Assembly: GCA_946616835.1 (NCBI GenBank)
Contig: CAMOJK010000003.1
Coordinates: forward strand, 1-64,000
Source of the DNA: an uncultured Lachnospiraceae bacterium
GTDB lineage: Bacteria > Bacillota > Clostridia > Lachnospirales > Lachnospiraceae
Reading direction: 5' to 3'
DNA length: 64,000 nt
Shown here: in pieces, positions 57,107 to 64,000 of the stretch
Layout of the letters: every line of letters starts with the position of its first letter
Position numbering within the stretch: the first letter of the stretch is position 1
Program-made: the position numbers and the translations under genes
Notes under the pieces: model-generated
Database searches by the model: none
What the model saw: the letters and a program-made list of their open reading frames with translations, nothing else
What the model was told of the DNA's origin: nothing

Positions 57107-58048
57107 TTAGTCCTCCTCTTCCTCTTCCTTTTTGCCTACAGATGCCTGCACTCTCTTGTACAGTTCTTCAACAGCATTGTAGCCCATCTTCTTCTGCCTG
57201 TGGTTCACTGCAGCAGACTCGCAGATAACCGCAAGATTTCGACCGGGTCTGATAGGTATCGTATGGCTCACAACCTTATTTCCAAGATACTCGGTATACT
57301 CATCCTCAAGTCCCATACGGTCGTACTCCTGATCCTTTGACCAATCCTTAAGCTTTATTACCAGATCGATTTCCTGGTCATCCTTTACGCTGGACACACC
57401 GAACATCTGCTTTACGTCAACAATTCCTATACCCCTTATTTCGATCAGGTGCTTTGTTACTTCCGGGGCACTTCCTATAAGAGTATCCTCACTGACCTTT
57501 CTGATAAGGACCGCATCGTCACTTACAAGTCTGTGACCTCTCTTTATCAGCTCTATGGCTGCCTCAGACTTACCTATACCGCTTTCGCCGGTTATCAGCA
57601 CGCCTTCACCATAGATGTCCACCAGTACTCCATGAACCTGTATGCTGGGAGCAAGCTTGGCATTAAGCCATCTGATGCTTTCTGCCATGAATGCAGATGT
57701 GGCCTTGGAAGTTCCAAGAAGGGGAACGCCGTATTTTATGGCGGTCTCCTTAAAGAAAGGATCCGGCTCTAAGTCACGGCAGTAAATAAACGCCGGTGTG
57801 GGGTGGTTCAGTATCTCGTTATAAATCTTCTCTTTCTGTTCCTGAGAAAGAGACTGCATATAGGTGTACTCAACAAAACCTACTATCTGCACACGGGTAG
57901 CATCATAATGCTCCATATAGCCCGTCAGCTGTATGCCCGGGCGGTTGATATCGGGCTGGTGGATCTTTATCTTCTTTATATCCACCTCTTCAGTAAGGTT
58001 TACCAGCTTGAATTTGTCGATCAGTCTCTGGAGAGTAATGCTCGCCAT
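57107..58048 (-). CDS. hprK: HPr kinase/phosphorylase
   Basis: HGVLVDIYGEGVLITGESGIGKSEAAIELIKRGHRLVSDDAV, EIRGIGIVDV. Confidence 0.96.
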   Translation of the reverse strand: MASITLQRLIDKFKLVNLTEEVDIKKIKIHQPDINRPGIQLTGYMEHYDATRVQIVGFVEYTYMQSLSQEQKEKIYNEILNHPTPAFIYCRDLEPDPFFKETAIKYGVPLLGTSKATSAFMAESIRWLNAKLAPSIQVHGVLVDIYGEGVLITGESGIGKSEAAIELIKRGHRLVSDDAVLIRKVSEDTLIGSAPEVTKHLIEIRGIGIVDVKQMFGVSSVKDDQEIDLVIKLKDWSKDQEYDRMGLEDEYTEYLGNKVVSHTIPIRPGRNLAVICESAAVNHRQKKMGYNAVEELYKRVQASVGKKEEEEED

Positions 58049-58267
58049 TGTACCTCCTTCTGCCGCAGCTATACGGCTTCATCACATAAGGAACTTTTTT
58101 CCTATGATATACAAACCTTTTAACAGCCTAAAACTGCCCATAACGACATTACTTGCTTATGAGCGTAAAACACTAATTATTCATTATACCACCATATCGG
58201 ATATCTGTTAAAAAATATATTTCGAAACTGCCCACTACTATTTTCCACAGACTATATGCCGGATTTT

Positions 58268-59263
58268 TTAATTACCATATTCCTTAAGCTTCTCTGCCAC
58301 CAGAGTGGAATAAATCCTTGCTCCCTCTGAATTCAAGTGCAGGGGATGATTGTAGAAATATTCTCCGGGCAAAAAGAAATCCTCAAATCCGCCCAATACA
58401 TCCGCTTCCATGTAATCTTCAACATTTTTATCAAATGTGCTGAACATCTCCTCGTCTTCCTTCCAGGATTCCTCAACAGTAGGTGAGTATGTTATGACAA
58501 AAGTAATATCATTTTCATCACAATAGCGCTTGAAATCATTCAATGCGTCAAATGACTCATTTTTTAGTTCATCGAAGTCTATGGTGTCATCTCTGTCCGC
58601 ATTGGGGCTTATCTCAGTCCCCGTTCTTTCCACCGTCATGTTCCCCTTTTCATCAAAGGAATTGATCTCGTAGACCTGCTTTTTATCAGACAGCCTGCTC
58701 CTCACCATTTCGAGAGGTGTAGCAACCGTAAGCGCGTAGAGCTTCCTCCAGGTAAGATAAGTATCAGGGACATGCCCTTCTTTATCCCAATATGCAAGCA
58801 GCTTTTCCTTGTCAGGCTCAAGCGCTGCGGAAATGGACATTATGCTGGTCTCGGTGGGATTGGATTCCCCCAGGATATACACGACAGTATCTCCGGGCTT
58901 TGCATCTTCTTTCAGGACATCGATAAGATAAGGTATGCCGATGGCCGCTTCTATCCCGAGGATCTGCACATCTGTACCGTCCCCAAGTGTTTCTTCGATG
59001 GTTTTGGTATCTATGCCGTAAGGAACATAGGAAGATCCGAAAATGATCAGCTCCGGCTCCCGCTCCGGCTCCTCCAATGCATAAATCTGCCTGAGGAGTG
59101 CCCGCTGATAGGAAGAATCATAAGCATCAGGCCCCGCCTCGCTTTTCCACAGAAACCAGAAAAGCAACTTATATGCAGCCGTTGCTAACAGCACGAACAG
59201 CACGAACTTAAGTACAAATATGATGAACTGTTTTTTAGGATTTCTATTTTCTGTTTCTGCCAT
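58268..59263 (-). CDS. Membrane-anchored SGNH-hydrolase-like protein
   Basis: N-terminal TM; LIIFGSSYVPYGIDTKTIEE; C-terminal YNHPLHLNSEGARIYS. Confidence 0.6.
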   Translation of the reverse strand: MAETENRNPKKQFIIFVLKFVLFVLLATAAYKLLFWFLWKSEAGPDAYDSSYQRALLRQIYALEEPEREPELIIFGSSYVPYGIDTKTIEETLGDGTDVQILGIEAAIGIPYLIDVLKEDAKPGDTVVYILGESNPTETSIMSISAALEPDKEKLLAYWDKEGHVPDTYLTWRKLYALTVATPLEMVRSRLSDKKQVYEINSFDEKGNMTVERTGTEISPNADRDDTIDFDELKNESFDALNDFKRYCDENDITFVITYSPTVEESWKEDEEMFSTFDKNVEDYMEADVLGGFEDFFLPGEYFYNHPLHLNSEGARIYSTLVAEKLKEYGN

Positions 59264-59281
59264 ATTTCTATTAATCTGCCT

Positions 59282-61189
59282 TTAGTCTTCCTTATGAAAA
59301 AATTCATATAACGACTCTGCCGCATTCCTCGGCAGTTTTCCCTTTTCCATAAGTGTCTCTATGTCTGCCTCCCGTATATCGTTAAGCGAGCCAAAACCAC
59401 GCATTAGCTCCCGCCTGCGCTTTGGCCCTATCCCCGGTATATCATCCAGAACCGAATGAACCTGCTCCTTCGTCCTGAGAGACCTGTGATACTCTATGGC
59501 AAAGCGATGCACTTCGTCCTGTACTCTGGTAAGCAGCTTAAAAGCTTCGCTATCCCTGTTTATGGGAATCTCTTCATTATTATAATATAAGCCCCTGGTC
59601 CTGTGGTGGTCATCCTTTACCATTCCGCAGACCGGTATGTTAAGTCCCAGCTCATCCAGCACCTGCAGGGCGATGTTTACCTGGCCGCGGCCTCCGTCCA
59701 TCAGGATTATATCCGGAAATCTGTCAAAGTGTCCGTTTACTGTCTTTTCTTCTCTTTCCTTAAGGCCATGGGTAAACCTTCTGGTCAGGACCTCCCGCAT
59801 GCTGGCGTAATCATCCGGTCCGCTTACAGTCTTTATCTTAAATTTCCTGTAGTCGCTTTTCTTAGGCCGGCCTTTTTCATATACCACCATGGATGCCACA
59901 TTCTCAAAGCCGCTTATATTCGAGATATCGTAGGATTCCATCCTTTCAAGACCTTCCATGCCAAGCAGCCCCTCGATTTCCCTGACAGCCCCTATAGTTC
60001 GACTTTCTTCACGGTTTATCTTTTCCTTATCTTTGGAAAGGACAAGAGCCGCATTTCCGGCAGCAAGCTCCACCAGCTTTTCCTTCTGTCCCTTTTTCGG
60101 GGTCCTTAAGTATACCCGCGCCCCACGTTTTGCAGAAAGCCAGTCCTCTATCACCTGACTTTCACTGCTTTCTATGGACATCATTATTTCTCTCGGTATG
60201 AAGGGCGTTCCGGCATAGAACTGTTTAAGGAAGCTGGTCAGGATGCTCTCATCCGTCTCGCTTTCCGTATTTTTCATATAATAATGTTCTCTGCCCACCA
60301 TCCGACCGTTACGGAGGAAGAAGATCTGGACTACAGCGTCAGACTCGTCTCTTGCAAGTGCGATTATATCCCTGTCTTCCAGACCGGTATCCTCGATCTT
60401 CTGCTTCTGTGCGATATTTCCCACACTCTGCAGGAGATCACGATAAGCAGCCGCATTCTCAAAATCCATCGCTTCAGATGCGGCATTCATTTTCTCCCTG
60501 AGATCTTCCATTACAGGCGCATAATTGCCGCCAAGAAAGCTCATTGCACCGGCAATCCTTTCCCTGTAGGCTTCCGGACTCTCTTTCCCCTCTACACAGG
60601 GACCGCAGCATCTGCCTATGTGGTAGTTAAGGCAGGGACGTTCTTTTCCTATATCTTTTGGGAGATTACGATTGCAGTCACGTAATCCGTAGATCCGGTT
60701 TATAAGGTCTATGGTGGTACGGACCGAATCCGCACCGGTATAAGGTCCGTAATACTTTGCCTTGTCTTTTTTCATCTGCCTGGAAAAAAGGACCCTGGGA
60801 TATGCCTCGTTTACGGTAACTTTTATGTAAGGATATGTCTTGTCATCCCGGAGCATGGTGTTGTATTTAGGCTCATGCTCTTTTATCAGATTGTTCTCCA
60901 GCACAAGGGCCTCCAGCTCTGAGTCAGTCACTATGTACTCAAAGCGGCGGATAAGGCTTACCATCCTGTCGATCTTGGGCCCCCTGCCTATGTTTTTACG
61001 AAAATAAGACCGCACCCTGTTATTCAGGTTCACGGCCTTACCCACATAGATTATCGTATCATTCTGATCATGCATGATGTAAACGCCCGGACGCTTTGGA
61101 AGTTTCCTAAGCTCCTGGGTTACATTAAAACCTCCCGGCAGCACATGATCTTCTTTTTTATTCTCATCCTCACGAATTTCCATCATCAT
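59282..61189 (-). CDS. uvrC: UvrABC system protein C
   Basis: [45 protein letters not shown]-terminal HhH. Confidence 0.96.
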   Translation of the reverse strand: MMMEIREDENKKEDHVLPGGFNVTQELRKLPKRPGVYIMHDQNDTIIYVGKAVNLNNRVRSYFRKNIGRGPKIDRMVSLIRRFEYIVTDSELEALVLENNLIKEHEPKYNTMLRDDKTYPYIKVTVNEAYPRVLFSRQMKKDKAKYYGPYTGADSVRTTIDLINRIYGLRDCNRNLPKDIGKERPCLNYHIGRCCGPCVEGKESPEAYRERIAGAMSFLGGNYAPVMEDLREKMNAASEAMDFENAAAYRDLLQSVGNIAQKQKIEDTGLEDRDIIALARDESDAVVQIFFLRNGRMVGREHYYMKNTESETDESILTSFLKQFYAGTPFIPREIMMSIESSESQVIEDWLSAKRGARVYLRTPKKGQKEKLVELAAGNAALVLSKDKEKINREESRTIGAVREIEGLLGMEGLERMESYDISNISGFENVASMVVYEKGRPKKSDYRKFKIKTVSGPDDYASMREVLTRRFTHGLKEREEKTVNGHFDRFPDIILMDGGRGQVNIALQVLDELGLNIPVCGMVKDDHHRTRGLYYNNEEIPINRDSEAFKLLTRVQDEVHRFAIEYHRSLRTKEQVHSVLDDIPGIGPKRRRELMRGFGSLNDIREADIETLMEKGKLPRNAAESLYEFFHKED

Positions 61190-63530
61190 CGGACTTTTCG
61201 CGGAATGCGCGCTTTCTTAATTCGGCAGCAAAATCCATCTCATCATCGTCATCATCATCATCATCGTCACCAGTATCAGTCGGGACACTGGCAGATTCAT
61301 CAGATGCACCGTCCGGAAAACCGGACTGGCCTGCACCATTTCCACCATTTGTATCTTTGTCGTCACCGGAAAGATTTTCCACAGGGCTGTTAGTCAGCTG
61401 CACAGATGAAACATCTTCAGCCTGCACCGGAACCGCAGCCGGGATTGCCGAAGTCGAAGCCCCGGACTCAGCATCAGCCTGATTGCTTTCCTGTTCTTCT
61501 GCAGCCTTCTCCCTGCGCATCTTTGCAAGACTTTCCTCGCCCCTGCCTTTTTCCGGAACAGGGATTCCCTTTTCCCTGCAGTAGATTTCCATAAACTCGT
61601 GACCGGTTATGGTTTCCTTTTCGATCAAGTACTCAGCTATCTTATCAAGGATTTCACGATTTTCCTTAAGGAGGCGCTTTGCTTCCTTATAGCTTTCCTT
61701 GATGAGCTTCATCACTTCCTCGTCAACCATAGCAGCAGTCTCATCCGCACAGTTGAGGGTAGTGGAACGGTCGAGATAGGGATTATCAACACTTTCTATC
61801 TGCATAAGGCCAAACTTTTTGCTCATACCGAACCTTGTGATCATGGCTCTTGCTATTCGTGTGGCTTTTTCTATATCATTAGCCGCGCCGGTAGTTACCG
61901 TATCAAATACGATATCCTCCGCCGCGCGTCCGCCCAGAATGCTTACCAGCTCTGCACGGAGTTCCTTCTCGGTCTGCATGAATTTTTCTTCTTCAGGATA
62001 GCTCAATACATAGCCCAATGTTCCCATAGTCCTGGGAATGATCGTAATCTTCTGAACCGGCTCGGTATTTTTCTGCAGCGCAGAGATAAGTGCATGACCT
62101 GTCTCATGGTAGGATACGATCTGTCTTTCCTTCTTGGAAAGTATGCGGTCCTTCTTCTCCTTACCCATGCTTACCAGTTCAACCGCATCCAGCATATCCT
62201 TCTGGCTTACATATTCGCGTCCCCGCTTTACCGCAAGGATAGCAGCTTCATTTATCATATTTGCAAGATCTGCACCTACAGCTCCCACAGTCGCAAGCGC
62301 AATTTCATCAAGATCAACGGTCTGGTCAAGAAGCACATCCTTAGCATGAACCTTGAGTATCTCCACACGACCCTTAAGGTCCGGCTCCTCTACTATGATA
62401 CGTCTGTCAAAACGTCCGGGACGGAGCAGCGCTTTATCAAGTACCTCAGGTCTGTTGGTAGCTGCTAACAGTATGATACCCTTCTTGGCATCAAAGCCGT
62501 CCATCTCGGAAAGCAGCTGATTAAGAGTCTGCTCACGCTCATCATTTCCGCCAAACTTAGAATCACGGCTGCGTCCGATGGCATCTATCTCATCTATAAA
62601 TATGATACAAGGTGCATTTTTCTCCGCTTCCTTGAAAAGGTCACGGACACGGGAAGCACCCACACCGACATAAAGCTCAACGAAATCTGATCCTGCCAGC
62701 GAAAAAAAGGGAACACCTGCCTCACCGGCTACGGCCTTTGCAAGCAAAGTCTTACCTGTTCCGGGAGGTCCCACTAGCAATCCACCCTTAGGGATCTTTG
62801 CACCTATCTTGGAATACTTGTCAGGATTGTGCAGGAAATCAACGATTTCTACAAGGGATTCCTTAGCTTCATCCTCTCCGGCCACATCCTTGAATGTGAT
62901 ACCGGTCTCTTTCCCCTCATACATCTTGGCATTGCTGCGACCCACTCCGAAACCAAAACCTCCGGAGCGTCCGATCCGGTTGAATATAAAGCCCAGTGCT
63001 ACCCAGAGTATAACAAGAGGAAGCACATAGGTAAGCAGTATATTGATTATCAGATTACTGCCACTCTCTACCTTGCTGCTGACCTCCACACCTGAATCCA
63101 GCATACGCCCCGTCAGAGTAGTGGAATCCTCAGCCAGTCCGGTGAAATAGGTCTGTCCAATATCAAATTTACTGTTCTCCTTTGGTTTTTCAGTTATTAT
63201 GACACGGTCAGCCTCAATAGATATGCTTTCAACCTTGTTCTCGGAGACCATGGCCAGAAACTGATCATAAGTGATCTCCTCGCTCTTTGATGAAGACCTG
63301 CTCACAAAATAGCTGATGACAAGCAGCGCAATAAAAGTCACAATGACAAATATCATTATGTTGGGACCGCGCCTCTGCTCTTTATCGTCTCCACCGTTAT
63401 CATTATTACTCTTTTTGCCGCCGCCGTTCCCACCAAAACCTCCGCCGGAATTGTCCTGCATGCGGTTTCCCTTATTGGCATCTTCTTTCATTACGGATTT
63501 CTTCCCTCTAAATATGTTAAAAATACTCAT
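61170..63530 (-). CDS. ftsH: ATP-dependent zinc metalloprotease FtsH
   Basis: [42 protein letters not shown]. Confidence 0.97.
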   Translation of the reverse strand: MSIFNIFRGKKSVMKEDANKGNRMQDNSGGGFGGNGGGKKSNNDNGGDDKEQRRGPNIMIFVIVTFIALLVISYFVSRSSSKSEEITYDQFLAMVSENKVESISIEADRVIITEKPKENSKFDIGQTYFTGLAEDSTTLTGRMLDSGVEVSSKVESGSNLIINILLTYVLPLVILWVALGFIFNRIGRSGGFGFGVGRSNAKMYEGKETGITFKDVAGEDEAKESLVEIVDFLHNPDKYSKIGAKIPKGGLLVGPPGTGKTLLAKAVAGEAGVPFFSLAGSDFVELYVGVGASRVRDLFKEAEKNAPCIIFIDEIDAIGRSRDSKFGGNDEREQTLNQLLSEMDGFDAKKGIILLAATNRPEVLDKALLRPGRFDRRIIVEEPDLKGRVEILKVHAKDVLLDQTVDLDEIALATVGAVGADLANMINEAAILAVKRGREYVSQKDMLDAVELVSMGKEKKDRILSKKERQIVSYHETGHALISALQKNTEPVQKITIIPRTMGTLGYVLSYPEEEKFMQTEKELRAELVSILGGRAAEDIVFDTVTTGAANDIEKATRIARAMITRFGMSKKFGLMQIESVDNPYLDRSTTLNCADETAAMVDEEVMKLIKESYKEAKRLLKENREILDKIAEYLIEKETITGHEFMEIYCREKGIPVPEKGRGEESLAKMRREKAAEEQESNQADAESGASTSAIPAAVPVQAEDVSSVQLTNSPVENLSGDDKDTNGGNGAGQSGFPDGASDESASVPTDTGDDDDDDDDDEMDFAAELRKRAFREKSDDDGNS

Positions 63531-63782
63531 TCTGCTGTCTCAGCCTGTCCCTCATATAAAATATGTATAAACTCAATTTATTCATACACCCTCGACAGTA
63601 AATGCCTCAGGCAGTACTGTATAATTACTGATAAGTGCACAATAATTACATCATAGTATTATATGATTTTTACCCCCTCTTTTTCAACCGTTTCACAAAA
63701 TCTTCATACATTATTGTAAAGATTTATATTACCCAATGAGGCAGCTTGATAATTTAAACAATAAGCATAATCCTATAAAAAA

Positions 63783-63817
63783 AAGGACTTCACCTTTTTT
63801 AAAGTGAAGCCCCTTTC
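63783..63817 (-). terminator. Rho-independent terminator
   Basis: AAAAGGACTTCACCTTTTTTAAAGTGAAGCCCCTTT downstream of a minus-strand stop at 63819. Confidence 0.7.
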
Positions 63818-63818
63818 A

Positions 63819-64000
63819 TTATGCATTCTTCTTCAATGCCCTTCGCACCGATCCCTTTGGATCAGCTATCAGCAGACGAACCAGCCAGATAACAAGCCCC
63901 AGAGCAACAACAGACAGGCCAAGGAAGCTGTCATTGATGATATCTTCAAGTGCAGGAGTAAAATACTCTGCCTGCAGTTCAACATATTCGAAGATAGCAT
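63819..64000 (-). CDS. C-terminus of a membrane protein, truncated by the window end
   Basis: Reverse complement translates to ...AIFEYVELQAEYFTPALEDIINDSFLGLSVVALGLVIWLVRLLIADPKGSVRRALKKNA*; not in the supplied ORF list. Confidence 0.65.
   Translation of the reverse strand, partial: AIFEYVELQAEYFTPALEDIINDSFLGLSVVALGLVIWLVRLLIADPKGSVRRALKKNA

Noticed and set aside
61599-62468. 289-aa plus-strand ORF
   Set aside because: Antisense to ftsH

Overview
Bacterial chromosomal window whose gene content looks Lachnospiraceae-like (inference, not checked). It has a housekeeping backbone and one large accessory island. Backbone, left: tRNA-Arg(CCT), a GH25 lysozyme with cell-wall-binding repeats, serS, DUF4446, parB. 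Backbone, right: trmL, an EAL protein, a flavodoxin, galE, rhodanese-TtcA, hypE, a SulP transporter, murB, glcK, hprK, uvrC, ftsH. The island spans about 6-32 kb and is almost entirely on the minus strand. It contains two paralogous operons pairing a ClpP-like protease with a soluble VirD4/TraG-like ATPase. It also has a MoxR AAA+ / unknown / DUF2201 metallopeptidase-VWA / DUF5710 cluster, an Rpn-type nuclease, a lipoprotein-anchored LHH nuclease toxin with SUKH immunity, a UvrD helicase-RecB-like nuclease, and two inverted MazEF modules flanking a deleted DUF2201 relic. The island carries at least 8 copies of a conserved terminator module. It also has three families of operon-specific 5' leaders, each present twice, with conserved structures and by-eye compensatory base changes; these are candidate structured RNAs. 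Just right of the island is a flagellin with a HExxH metalloprotease domain in its variable region (flagellinolysin-type). No CRISPR array, rRNA operon or intact IS was recognised. All homology calls are by-eye motif recognition; no searches were run.
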